Of a stretch of 64,000 nt of DNA, positions 18,001 to 25,082 are shown piece after piece; position 1 is the first letter of the stretch, and every line of letters begins with the position of its first letter. The notes beneath the pieces were generated by a model. That model did not search any database. It was given only the letters and a program-made list of their open reading frames with translations, and had not been told where the DNA came from. This DNA is from Ferrimonas senticii DSM 18821 (lineage in GTDB: Bacteria > Pseudomonadota > Gammaproteobacteria > Enterobacterales > Shewanellaceae). The DNA lies in the NCBI RefSeq assembly GCF_000422665.1, contig NZ_KE383898.1, forward strand, positions 148,145 to 212,144, given 5' to 3'. Position numbers and translations under genes: made by a program.

Positions 18001-19351
18001 TAAGTTGACCTAAGTAGTGCTGTTGCAATTGGTTCGAGGCGCGGTACAACGATGCCACCGCGAGATCAACCTCGCCGTTGTTGGTGGCCTCTAACAGTTC
18101 GCTGATGTCGTCGTAGGGCTGAAGGGGGCAGTTATTGCAATAGCGTTTGGCCATTTGCGAGCCATAACTGTCACGAACAATACCGATTACTGCATCGTTT
18201 TCGACCACATCCAGCGACAGCGCAAACTGGTGTTCGCTGCTGCGACCGATGGCTCCCCAAGGTTCGCTTAGGTATGGCTGGGTGAACAACATGGTGTGCC
18301 GCCGCAGTGGCGTCGACGACAGCCCCGCTAGCATTTGGTACTGGTTATTCCAAAAGCCCTTTAGCTTATTGCGATGTAAGGTAGTGGCGGTGATTTTGAA
18401 CTGCAGTCCGGTCAGGGCACTGATCTCGTTGAGTACATCAATGCTGATACCACGAAAGTTCTGCTGCATATCAACAAACTCCAGCGGCGCGGAATCGCCC
18501 TCAACAGCGATGGTGATCGTTCCCTGTGCTGCCAGCCAATCGCGTTCGGCCTGGGTTAAATTGAGCTGATTGGGCTGTTGCAGTCTTTTGAGCTGCGCTG
18601 CACTGAGCCAGCGTTCAAGTATCGCTTGGCGCTGTGGCGAGTTCGCCAAAGTGGTGATCGCTTGATTCAATTTGGCCAGCAACTCGGTTTGATTGGGAGC
18701 CACGGAAAGGTAATTGATGTCCAGTGGCAGATCTTTCAGCTCTGATAAAACCAGCTGTTGTTTGTCCGAACTTTGTTGCCACTGCTGAGACAGCAAGATG
18801 GCATCGCCAATCTGGGCGTCAGCTATCCCTTTGGCTACCGCATTAAGCGCCGCCTGTGGCGTCGGCAGCTCGATCGGTTTGGCATCCAGCAGATAGTTGG
18901 CGATCACCGCGCTGTCGGAAAAACTGTTGACGGTGGCGATAGTGGCCTGCGCCAATTCAGTCGAACTGGCCAACGGTTGACGACTGACGGCCAGCCGTTT
19001 TACTGCCAACAACGGTTCACTGAAACTCATATAGCTGCGTCGGTCTAGGGTCGAACTAACGCCGATCATCACGTCAATTTCACCCCGTTGAAACGCCGCC
19101 AGCACGTCGCTGAAATGGGGCAGTGCCACAAACTCGACGGTACTGTCGATCTGTTCTGCATACAGCCGCATCAGATCCGGGAATAACCCTGTTAAATCGC
19201 CATCTGCAGTGCGGATGGTGTAAGGAGCAAACTCATTTTCCGGTAAGCCGACTAACAGTCTTTTAGGGGAAGGCGTTGGATGAGCGGGAGCGGCATAACT
19301 GCCAAAAGCTGCAGCGAGCAGCACAATCAGACAAAGCAGTAGACGGAGCAT
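15023..19351 (-). CDS. BvgS/EvgS-like hybrid sensor with degenerate kinase sites
   Basis: The 1442-residue product has a signal peptide, two tandem SBP_bac_3 (Venus-flytrap) domains (about 28-260 and 270-505), a TM helix near 518-538, two PAS-like domains (about 555-810), a HisKA region, an ATPase-like region, a pseudo-receiver, a receiver and an Hpt domain. The architecture is that of BvgS/EvgS. The H-box reads ISADIHIP where SHEIRTP is expected, so the phospho-accepting His is A831. The ATPase-like part lacks a DxGxG box. The receiver reads LLITECYMP, so the Asp is E1247, while its acidic pair, Ser and Lys remain. The Hpt histidine H1385 (AHRMAG) is kept. It is probably a pseudokinase receptor or an acceptor for another kinase. 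No response regulator is adjacent. Confidence 0.88.
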   Translation of the reverse strand: MLRLLLCLIVLLAAAFGSYAAPAHPTPSPKRLLVGLPENEFAPYTIRTADGDLTGLFPDLMRLYAEQIDSTVEFVALPHFSDVLAAFQRGEIDVMIGVSSTLDRRSYMSFSEPLLAVKRLAVSRQPLASSTELAQATIATVNSFSDSAVIANYLLDAKPIELPTPQAALNAVAKGIADAQIGDAILLSQQWQQSSDKQQLVLSELKDLPLDINYLSVAPNQTELLAKLNQAITTLANSPQRQAILERWLSAAQLKRLQQPNQLNLTQAERDWLAAQGTITIAVEGDSAPLEFVDMQQNFRGISIDVLNEISALTGLQFKITATTLHRNKLKGFWNNQYQMLAGLSSTPLRRHTMLFTQPYLSEPWGAIGRSSEHQFALSLDVVENDAVIGIVRDSYGSQMAKRYCNNCPLQPYDDISELLEATNNGEVDLAVASLYRASNQLQQHYLGQLKVISSVDRSAFIPVSFAIHKADPLMLQVINKALAAIPPSRYREIEQRWRDHTQFNNGLSRDDIRRWLTHVGVLLLLLTLAVVSWTLAMRREVSRRKAVEKTLEQQLQQQRAMLDAIPVPLLLSNAQGELQSCNQAAKRLYGLKPTQKYFASDADELPDWQRQLLRGALESQPFNNNQSINKELQLQIEQQSHHLNLKQAAYRDKQQQILGVISVIQDHTTLRQAEQQAQAAQAQMGRIADIINGAVIQHLQLSDNPNDVRFLYASNGVRNLFNINPKTLLDSGQGLLHLVVPEMRVQMVHAMRDAISRGSMSQQTQLFSNGRKQWVTIQAQVEQQGEHYLWTTILTDSSSLQQQHWELEQARKAADTASQMKSRLLANISADIHIPIKEIIEQLALASTCPKPAGFHGIYSNLNQSAHKLLSLSQDLQQLSSLAAEQSYLTFNPVEIRPMLTELLQPHIEEAARKGVSVLHWIDPQIGTQLTFDKSRFSQALNHLLGNAIKQSAGKPLNLTCELQRQQDGKQQLRFTLHCQWPMPRDGSSDLFPDSPDQLQQQSQALGLPLCRQLLNLLSASIELNLQPDFSTVVTISLSADLVQAATSPDLSCCRALLAQSTFEAAIFSDAKRHLENWHASVSTEALADHQQLRELCQQQQINLLVIATEEYQRLQLDGTWLQQHLPNLRCILLEKRSQAAPQLRHGHWSICAKPLLPQHLLSAIGNPNAIDDQQVASSQADHYQQGREQAIANGRLLLVVEDHPVNRRIIMTKLQQLGFYADSVSDGQQALLALAQQRYGLLITECYMPNMDGFALVKQIRRREFAKRLPRLPVIALSANNQRGDDLRCISAGMDAYLTKSVELEQLRDIVNSWLPTESEAVVTPETAETALLDINLVQTIYGDPLLTEQLLQDFVQCQNDDLTLLSQAIEQRQHHQVKLTAHRMAGAAKMLSCSALVEPLEQLQRASVNGHNYQACLRQVQLRLAQLQQQLHSRYAEAS

Positions 19352-19639
19352 GATGTCAACGAGATGCGATTACAGTTATCCCAGAGGGCGCGATCAATAA
19401 AGACGAACATCTTTTCACAGTGGCGTTTTTTGAACCTTGATCGCCGCCGCAATTGTTGCATTCTTATACCTACTTTTGGGGCGTATAGTTAAAACCCGCT
19501 AAATCAGTTATTTGAAGACAATTACTGGCATAATCGACTGCACTTCTTGGCACATTGTTGTGCCATGCGATTGGTTGGCTAATGTGATTAGTTAAAAGTA
19601 TCGTCTTGAATGTTCTCTGTTTCTTAAGGATGCCCTGAT

Positions 19640-20230
19640 ATGTCGTTGACTCTGCCACTCGAATTTTTATTGGAGATCGACAAACTGAAGGCGGTTTACC
19701 GTCAGACTACCGTGGCCTGTGATAACAACCGTTTTGAGAATAGTGCCGAGCACAGTTGGCATATCGCGTTGTTGGCACAAGTGTTGGCGCCTTATGCCGA
19801 GCAGCCAATTGATGTTAGCCGAGTCACCTTGATGTTGCTGTTGCATGATTTGGTTGAGATTGACGCTGGCGATACATTTGCTTTCGATACTCAAGTGGAT
19901 ATGGCTGCGCAGTCGCAGCATGAGTTGCAGGCGGCGCAGCGCTTATTTGGGCTGTTGCCCGCCAAGCAAGCGCAGGCTTGGACTGCGTTATGGCAGGAGT
20001 TTGAACAAGCTCAAAGTGCCGATGCCCAGTTTGCCAAGGCGATGGATAGGGTGTTGCCACTGATCCAAAATATGCACAATCAAGGCGGCAGTTGGGCCCG
20101 CCATCGAGTGAGCCGTAGCCAAGTGCTGGCGCGCAATCGCTACTTGGAATACAGCGCGCCGAAGCTATGGCAGTTTGCTTGCGAGCAGATCGAGTTGGCG
20201 GTTAGCAAAGGTTGGCTAACCGCGGAATAA
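19640..20230 (+). CDS. HD-domain hydrolase (HDDC2/YfbR-like)
   Basis: The 196-residue product is a metal-dependent HD phosphohydrolase. It shows RFENSAEHSWHIALLA (first metal histidine), LLHDLVEIDAGDTFAFD (the HD motif plus the E-x-x-x-GD signature) and a C-terminal helical part. Members such as YfbR and HDDC2 are 5'-deoxynucleotidases, so nucleotide salvage is a reasonable role. The start is ATG 19640 with AAGGA 10 bp upstream. The 288-bp gap before it, shared with the divergent BvgS-like gene, shows no regulatory motif I can name. The substrate is an inference. Confidence 0.83.
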   Translation: MSLTLPLEFLLEIDKLKAVYRQTTVACDNNRFENSAEHSWHIALLAQVLAPYAEQPIDVSRVTLMLLLHDLVEIDAGDTFAFDTQVDMAAQSQHELQAAQRLFGLLPAKQAQAWTALWQEFEQAQSADAQFAKAMDRVLPLIQNMHNQGGSWARHRVSRSQVLARNRYLEYSAPKLWQFACEQIELAVSKGWLTAE

Positions 20231-20239
20231 AGGGATATT

Positions 20240-20400
20240 TAGTGTTTAGTTGGTAGTCGTTAGTTTTTAGTAAGAGCCAGAGCTTGCGGTTGGCAGTAGC
20301 TTGGCCACAAATCTGTCCAACTGCCAACTGCCAACTGCCAACTGCCAACTGCCAACTGCCAACTGCCAACTACCAACTACCAACTACCAACTACTAATTA
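20240..20400. repeat. Composite heptad-repeat element, copy 1
   Basis: The left arm is five heptads each beginning TAG (phases 20240, 20247, 20254, 20261, 20268). A core follows containing GCCAGAGCTTGCGGTTGGC. The right arm is seven copies of CCAACTG (20317-20365), four of CCAACTA (20366-20393) and CTAATTA. The left heptad TAGTTGG is the exact complement of CCAACTA, so the arms are inverted and could fold. A second copy with the same 19-bp core lies at 43200-43330. The right end contains the stop codon of the HU-like gene. Confidence 0.85.
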
Positions 20401-20669
20401 TTAACCGCTTTTTTCAGGTCACTGGCTGGTTTGAACGCCGCGACGGTACGTAATGGAATTTCAATCAGTTCGCCGGTTTGTGGGTTTCGGCCAGATCGTG
20501 GCAGATGATGACGTACTTCAAATACCCCAAGTTTGGGTATGTAGACGGTTTCACCTTCATGCAGGGCTTGGCAGAGACTTTGTTGTAGATGTTGCAGCAC
20601 CAGGCGGCAGGTGGTTTGAGGCAGCTGGCTGCGTTCGGCCATCTGTTTAAGTAGTTCAGAGCGGTTCAT
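20394..20669 (-). CDS. HU/IHF-family DNA-binding protein
   Basis: The 91-residue product has the HU fold signature: N-terminal helices (MNRSELLKQMAERSQLPQTTCRLVLQHL), then GETVYIPKLGVFEVRHHLPRSGRNPQTGELIEIP, with the GRNPQTG arm motif, and a C-terminal helix. It is shorter in the arm core than some IHF subunits and less basic than HupA/HupB, so it is probably an accessory HU paralogue. I chose the ATG at 20669; family members start there, although no strong ribosome-binding site precedes it. Its TAG stop lies inside the heptad-repeat element. Confidence 0.87.
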   Translation of the reverse strand: MNRSELLKQMAERSQLPQTTCRLVLQHLQQSLCQALHEGETVYIPKLGVFEVRHHLPRSGRNPQTGELIEIPLRTVAAFKPASDLKKAVNN

Positions 20670-20781
20670 AAGGGTTGTAACGATGACAGCAAGCCGCTGG
20701 TTATACCGCAGCGCTGGGAACGGTGCGAGTGACCCGCTTGATGATTGCCGCTTCACTGAACAATTACTGGTTTTTAAGCAC

Positions 20782-20862
20782 AAAAAAACGGCAGTCTTAG
20801 TCAAGGCTGCCGAAGGTAACCATTAAGGTTTCAGTTTGGGAAGGACAAGCTTCGAGTTTCAT
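20782..20862 (-). ncRNA. Possible small RNA or attenuated leader upstream of HU gene
   Basis: On the reverse strand there is a strong intrinsic terminator: CGGCAGCC (20812-20805) pairs with GACTGCCG (20796-20789, one G-U pair), followed by seven T residues. No annotated gene ends here; the HU gene starts about 110 bp further on. Just before it is a 21-codon frame (20862 to 20797), reading MKLEACPSQTETLMVTFGSLD, whose stop lies in the terminator loop. It could be a small RNA, a leader peptide or coincidence. A small hairpin (AACC-TTAAT-GGTT) precedes the terminator. Confidence 0.35.
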
Positions 20863-20992
20863 ATTACTTAGTCTTCTGAAAAAAAGGATGATCTGGCGCA
20901 TTTTTTCTATCGACAGAATGTGATTTGGATCGACTTTTTGGGTGGCGTAGAGTCGGCACTGCCAACATCTGCTTTTTGCCGTGCCGCGCTAC

Positions 20993-21022
20993 TTGTTTCC
21001 GCAGAAATTGCCGTGCTAATAT
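20993..21022 (+). promoter_or_regulatory. Candidate sigma-70 promoter of rplY
   Basis: TTGTTT (20993-20998) and TAATAT (21017-21022) are 18 bp apart. Transcription would start about 75 bp before the rplY ATG and include the hairpin at 21050-21072. Confidence 0.5.
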
Positions 21023-21049
21023 CCGCGCGCTTTAACTAAGCCACAACAA

Positions 21050-21083
21050 CGGACCTTGGTCGCAAAGGTCCGTTTTTATTTTT
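21050..21083 (+). terminator. Terminator-like hairpin in the rplY leader (attenuator)
   Basis: CGGACCTT (21050-21057) and AAGGTCCG (21065-21072) form a perfect 8-bp stem followed at once by a T-rich tract. It lies between the candidate promoter and the rplY ribosome-binding site, with no gene before it, so it could attenuate rplY as in autoregulated ribosomal protein leaders. Binding by bL25 itself is an inference. Confidence 0.6.
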
Positions 21084-21101
21084 ATGACTGAGGTATAAAC
21101 C

Positions 21102-21389
21102 ATGTCTTTCGTTTTTGAAGCTACCGTACGCGCAGACCTAGGGAAAGGTGCGAGCCGCCGCCTGCGTCACGCGAACAAAATCCCAGCGATCATCTACGGC
21201 GGTGAAGCTGCTGCAGTTTCTATCGAAATGGAACACGATCCAATCCTGCACGCTCAGGAAAACGACGCGTTCTACACCTCTGAGCTGACCATCAAGGTAA
21301 ACGGCGAAGAAGTGAAAGTTAAGGCGCAAGCTATGCAGCGTCACCCGTTCAAGCCAAAAGTAACTCACGTAGACTTCGTTCGCGTGTAA
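21102..21389 (+). CDS. rplY: Large-subunit ribosomal protein bL25
   Basis: bL25 binds 5S rRNA in the 50S subunit. The 95-residue product is the short form found in enteric-type gammaproteobacteria, without the CTC extension. It shows [25 protein letters not shown] and the C-terminal [18 protein letters not shown]. The start ATG 21102 follows TGAGG. It is monocistronic, with a leader hairpin before it and an intrinsic terminator after it. Confidence 0.96.
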   Translation: MSFVFEATVRADLGKGASRRLRHANKIPAIIYGGEAAAVSIEMEHDPILHAQENDAFYTSELTIKVNGEEVKVKAQAMQRHPFKPKVTHVDFVRV

Positions 21390-21410
21390 GCTACTTGCTT
21401 GGATAGAAAA

Positions 21411-21434
21411 AGGCACCCTTCGGGGTGCCTTTTT
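21411..21434 (+). terminator. Intrinsic terminator after rplY
   Basis: AGGCACCC (21411-21418), TTCG tetraloop, GGGTGCCT (21423-21430), then a T-run. A textbook rho-independent terminator. Confidence 0.9.
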
Positions 21435-21564
21435 CGTTTCTGCACTCCCCTGTAGCTCGTTGCTGGCCGCCGCCGTCGTTTAAGTTGGCCGAAAACCAAC
21501 CGGCTTGCGCTAATCCGCTCTATAGTTTTTAGCAGCGGGCAGTTTTGCATAAGGAAGTGCAACG

Positions 21565-21618
21565 ATGGTGCGGTCTTGGAGCGTGGATATTGGTGGGCGC
21601 AAGGAGTGCGACTGGTGA
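21565..21618 (+). CDS. Possible 17-codon upstream reading frame coupled to EAL gene
   Basis: AAGGAAG at 21551-21557 precedes ATG 21565, which opens a 17-codon frame (MVRSWSVDIGGRKECDW) ending in TGA at 21616-21618. The TGA overlaps the GTG start (21615-21617) proposed for the phosphodiesterase gene. The AAGGAG that would serve that GTG lies inside this small frame. Such overlap suggests translational coupling, but nothing proves the peptide is made. Confidence 0.3.
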   Translation: MVRSWSVDIGGRKECDW

Positions 21619-23996
21619 GGCTGAGGTGGTTACCGATAGCTGCACTGTTGGTGCTGCTGCTGCCATTGCTGTTAGACAGCTTGGATGGCCCAACACCGTG
21701 GCGTAATTGGCATCAGCAGCTGCAGCAACAGCGTTTTAGCCAGCAATTGCAACCGCTCCTGAAGCAACTTCAGCAACAACATGGCGACCAACCTCTGCCG
21801 CAGCATTCTGTACTGCGCCAATCGTTGCAGCAATTTGAGCAACTTCCCTTTGTCGAACACTACTGGCTGCTGGACCAGCAACAACTGGTGCAACTTAGCA
21901 GTGATCCCAGCGTGGAAGGGCGGCATCGGTCGCTGCTGCCGCTGGCAATAAATGACCATTTGAATCATCAACAGATCGCCGAGCCACAGTTTTGTGTGCA
22001 CGGGGGCCAGCGGTTTTGGAGTGCCGCCGTAGGCAATCTGTCACTGCTATTAGCGATGCCGTTGGGTGCCAGTGACAGTGAAAACTACCAGCCGCTCTAT
22101 CAAAAAATCCGTTGGCTTTGGCTCGGATTTGCGCTGCTGGCGGCCGCTGCGCTGGCAGTACTGCTGGGCTGGAGCATCACCAAGCCGCTACGTCAGCTAA
22201 ATCAGCAGCTACAACAGGTTATCGCTAACTCCCAGTGGACGCCGTTGGCCTTAAAAAGCTGGTTCGAGCTTCGCAGCCTAAGCAGCACCATCGCTACCGC
22301 GGCCAACACCATTATTGATTTACGCCGGCAGCTGCAGCATCTGGATCAATCTACACAGATGCTATACCAGCGGATCCACGATGGTGTACTGGTGGTTGAT
22401 GGCGAAGGTTTGATTGAATACATCAATCCTCAAGGGGTGCAGATGCTGGGGGTTGAAGATGCCAGTGAATTGCTGCAACAACCGTTAAACAGATTGTTGC
22501 CGGAAGGCTTGTTGCACAATCAAGCCGAACATTTTGAATGGACACATCGTTTGCCGGATGGCCGCCGCCGCCTGATGCGAGTCAACATCGAGATTGGTCG
22601 ACAAGAAAACGGCTATCGGCAGCAACTGTTTTTGCACGACATCAGTGCCCAGCATCAGGCCGAGCAGCAACTGCGTAAGCAAGCGCATTTCGATGCCAGC
22701 GGCATCTACAACCAAAATGGTTTACAGCAAAAGTGGCGTGAGCTGTCGTTGGCCGGTGCCGATGCCGAGCTGTGGATTATGGTGGCGGTCGGTATCGACC
22801 GATTGCGTGACATCAACCTGTCGTTTGGCTTAGCGGTGACAGAACGATTAACCCACTATGTTGCCAGCAGCTTACAAAAGTTGGCGCCTCGCGGTGGTTT
22901 TTGTGGCCGGTTATCTCGAGAGCGTTATCTCATCGCCTATCCCTTGCAGGAACAGCAGCAAGATCCCAATAGACTTTGCCAGCAGTTAAGCCGCCATTCG
23001 TTGTTACGATCGATGCCAGTCGGTGGCAAAGCGGTGCGCTTTAGCGTCTCTTGTGGCTATGTACGTTTGGTCCATACCCATCAATTTTCGTCGGCGCTGC
23101 AGCGCTGTTTAACCGCATTGGATCTGGCTCAGGAGCAGGGGTTGGGGGTGGTTCAGCATATCACTGATCAGCAGTTTGATCGCTATGCACAGCAAAACCG
23201 CACGTTACTGCGGTTGCACAACGCCATTACCAAGCAGCAGTTGTTGCTGTACATCCATCCTAAGTTGCGCCTGAGTGATGGTGCAATTATTGGCGGTGAA
23301 GCGCTGGTGCGCTGGCGCGATAATGGCCAGTGGGTATCGCCAGCGGATTTTATCCCGTTGGCCGAGCGTGCCGACATCATCCACTTTATCGATCAGTACA
23401 TGATTAAAGCGACTTGCCAATTGATCGTGCAGCTGCGCGGCAAGGCCCCAGGGTTGTCGTTGGCGGTGAATGTGTCCGCCAAGTTTTTTGGCCGGGAGGA
23501 TTTTCGCCGCTACATCCGTGAAATTGCTCGGCAGCATCAATTACGCTCTGGCGAGTTGGAGGTAGAGATCACCGAATACAGTCTGTTGCAAGACAACGAC
23601 GGCATTCGGCAATCGATAGAGTTGTTGGATAAGCTTGGGATCAGTTTGGCCATCGATGATTTTGGCACTGGCGCATCGAATCTGCAGAGCTTGATCGATC
23701 TGCCCATTAAACATCTGAAGATCGACAAAAGCTTTACTGAGCAACTGGTGCTCGATGGTCGCGGTAAACCGGTGGTGGAATCGATTTTTGCTTTTACCAA
23801 GCCGCTGCAGATCGCGGTGACCGCAGAAGGGATTGAAACCGAGCAACAGCACCAAGCGCTAAAGGCGCTGGGCTGCGATTATGCGCAGGGATTTTTGTTC
23901 TTCAAACCGTTGCCGGAAGCGGAGTTCATCCGATTGGTCGAGCACAGCGTGGCGGACTCGGGGCACCACGCTGCGGCATCATCGTCGTGCAGTTAG
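21615..23996 (+). CDS. Membrane c-di-GMP phosphodiesterase (PAS-degenerate GGDEF-EAL)
   Basis: The product (793 residues from GTG 21615) has an N-terminal TM, a Gln-rich periplasmic domain and a second TM near residue 180. A HAMP-like stretch, a PAS domain (GVLVVDGEGLIEYINPQGVQMLG), a GGDEF-type domain and a C-terminal EAL domain follow. The GGDEF signature is replaced by LSRERYL, so cyclase activity is unlikely. The EAL part keeps GGEALVRW, EITEYS, AIDDFGTG, KIDKSF and TAEGIET, so it should hydrolyse c-di-GMP. GTG 21615 has AAGGAG 8 bp upstream and directly precedes the first TM; an in-frame TTG at 21576 is the alternative. The end overlaps the next, convergent gene by 4 bp. Confidence 0.88.
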   Translation: MRLRWLPIAALLVLLLPLLLDSLDGPTPWRNWHQQLQQQRFSQQLQPLLKQLQQQHGDQPLPQHSVLRQSLQQFEQLPFVEHYWLLDQQQLVQLSSDPSVEGRHRSLLPLAINDHLNHQQIAEPQFCVHGGQRFWSAAVGNLSLLLAMPLGASDSENYQPLYQKIRWLWLGFALLAAAALAVLLGWSITKPLRQLNQQLQQVIANSQWTPLALKSWFELRSLSSTIATAANTIIDLRRQLQHLDQSTQMLYQRIHDGVLVVDGEGLIEYINPQGVQMLGVEDASELLQQPLNRLLPEGLLHNQAEHFEWTHRLPDGRRRLMRVNIEIGRQENGYRQQLFLHDISAQHQAEQQLRKQAHFDASGIYNQNGLQQKWRELSLAGADAELWIMVAVGIDRLRDINLSFGLAVTERLTHYVASSLQKLAPRGGFCGRLSRERYLIAYPLQEQQQDPNRLCQQLSRHSLLRSMPVGGKAVRFSVSCGYVRLVHTHQFSSALQRCLTALDLAQEQGLGVVQHITDQQFDRYAQQNRTLLRLHNAITKQQLLLYIHPKLRLSDGAIIGGEALVRWRDNGQWVSPADFIPLAERADIIHFIDQYMIKATCQLIVQLRGKAPGLSLAVNVSAKFFGREDFRRYIREIARQHQLRSGELEVEITEYSLLQDNDGIRQSIELLDKLGISLAIDDFGTGASNLQSLIDLPIKHLKIDKSFTEQLVLDGRGKPVVESIFAFTKPLQIAVTAEGIETEQQHQALKALGCDYAQGFLFFKPLPEAEFIRLVEHSVADSGHHAAASSSCS

Positions 23997-24589
23997 TGCA
24001 GTGTCTGGCTTGATTTTTGTTGGCTCCAGACTGCCATCAGCGCCTGTTCAAACGCCAGCAGCAGATCATCGGCGCTTGGTTCACCGCCGGCACGCCATGC
24101 CAGCGCATGCTCTTCGTCTGAACCAAGGGTCGCCAGATAGCCGACCATGCTGATGCACTCATCCAGTTCCTCAAACTGTTCGCCTTTTAGCTGTTCTTGC
24201 CACTTATCTTTGAGAAAGCGGAAACCAAATACGTAACCGGCACACCAGTTGCGCAGTGGTTGCGTTAACTGACGCTGTTGAAACAGTTCAATGGATTCAT
24301 CCAGCGCCGATGGCAGCAGTTGTTGTTTTTGGTGCAGTTGCTCGTGGATCTGGTTGTAGAGCACGAACAGCAGATCCATATCCGCCTCATCAAACGGCCA
24401 ATGGGTTTTGCTTGGTTGCATGGCGGCGATGGCGCAGCTCCAACCGCTGGGATCGAGGCTCAGCGGGTAGCAATGTAAGTGGGCGAGAAAGCCTTGGGTT
24501 TGCCAAAAGTTCAAACCACCGTGTTGGGCAGCTTGGTCGAGTACCTCAATCAGGCGTTTTTGATCAGATTTGGTCAGTTTGTTTTTCAT
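23993..24589 (-). CDS. YecA/YgfB-family (UPF0149) protein
   Basis: The 198-residue product resembles the UPF0149/YecA family: a helical domain with GGLNFWQTQGFLAHLHCYPL, a central WCAGYVFGFRFLKDKW (the family's W-x-x-G-F/Y-x-x-G core) and an acidic C-terminal half ending before any SEC-C zinc motif. Function is unclear in the family. It converges with the phosphodiesterase gene, with a 4-bp overlap of the stop codons. Confidence 0.75.
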   Translation of the reverse strand: MKNKLTKSDQKRLIEVLDQAAQHGGLNFWQTQGFLAHLHCYPLSLDPSGWSCAIAAMQPSKTHWPFDEADMDLLFVLYNQIHEQLHQKQQLLPSALDESIELFQQRQLTQPLRNWCAGYVFGFRFLKDKWQEQLKGEQFEELDECISMVGYLATLGSDEEHALAWRAGGEPSADDLLLAFEQALMAVWSQQKSSQTLH

Positions 24590-24633
24590 AACTTAAGGGT
24601 CGCTATCGGTTGGCGGTTACCGCAGACGTGTTT

Positions 24634-24879
24634 TAGGGCATGTTGACCTTTGCCGTATATTTTTGCGCCTGTTATTGGATGTATTTAACAGCAAATTGAA
24701 CTTGAAAGGTTGATTTGACTGTTGATTCGTCACTGGTGGAGCCTTGCAGGGTCGGACTAGCGACCGTCACTCTTCGTCATACGATTTCGACGTAGAGCCA
24801 CTATGTCTTCAATCGCAATCCTCGATTGACAGCCGCTAGTCTCGACCAAATTCTGAACATCAAACGTCAACACGCCCTA
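24634..24879. mobile_element. MITE-like element with 19-bp terminal inverted repeats
   Basis: The left end, 24634-24652 (TAGGGCATGTTGACCTTTG), matches the complement of the right end, 24861-24879, at 17 of 19 positions. TA flanks each GGGC end and may be the target duplication. The interior holds a long imperfect palindrome (about 24752-24848; arms begin GGTCGGACTAGCG and end CGCTAGTCTCGACC). No transposase is encoded. Near-identical copies of the end (GTCAACACGCCCTA) recur alone at 33175 and, reversed and shorter, at 58228. It was probably mobilised by an unlinked transposase. Confidence 0.6.
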
Positions 24880-25082
24880 GCAAGCATTGCAGATCTTGAA
24901 AAAATTGACATCGCAGCGGCCAATCGTTGTGAACTGGATCAAGAACGCCCAAGTTGGGCATTCGAGACGGCGATTCATAAGGCTCAAAAATGTCGTTTAG
25001 ATCCAATTTATCAGCTTTGTTTTTGCGATTTAAGGAGGCATTACTCACAATTTAGGCCGCTTAAAAAATCCAGTCTGAAGAT
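24880..25082. other. Probable degenerate repeat remnant between MITE and next gene
   Basis: No gene is supported here. Open frames exist on both strands (rightward 24826-25086; leftward 25048-24860), but neither has a domain, and both run into the MITE end. The composition is more AT-rich than the neighbours. I have the impression that similar stretches recur in related genomes next to such elements, but that needs a nucleotide search. Confidence 0.3.

Noticed and set aside
20317..20393. Tandem 7-bp units as a CRISPR array
   Set aside because: The units are contiguous with no spacers and no cas genes are present; it is a simple heptad repeat.
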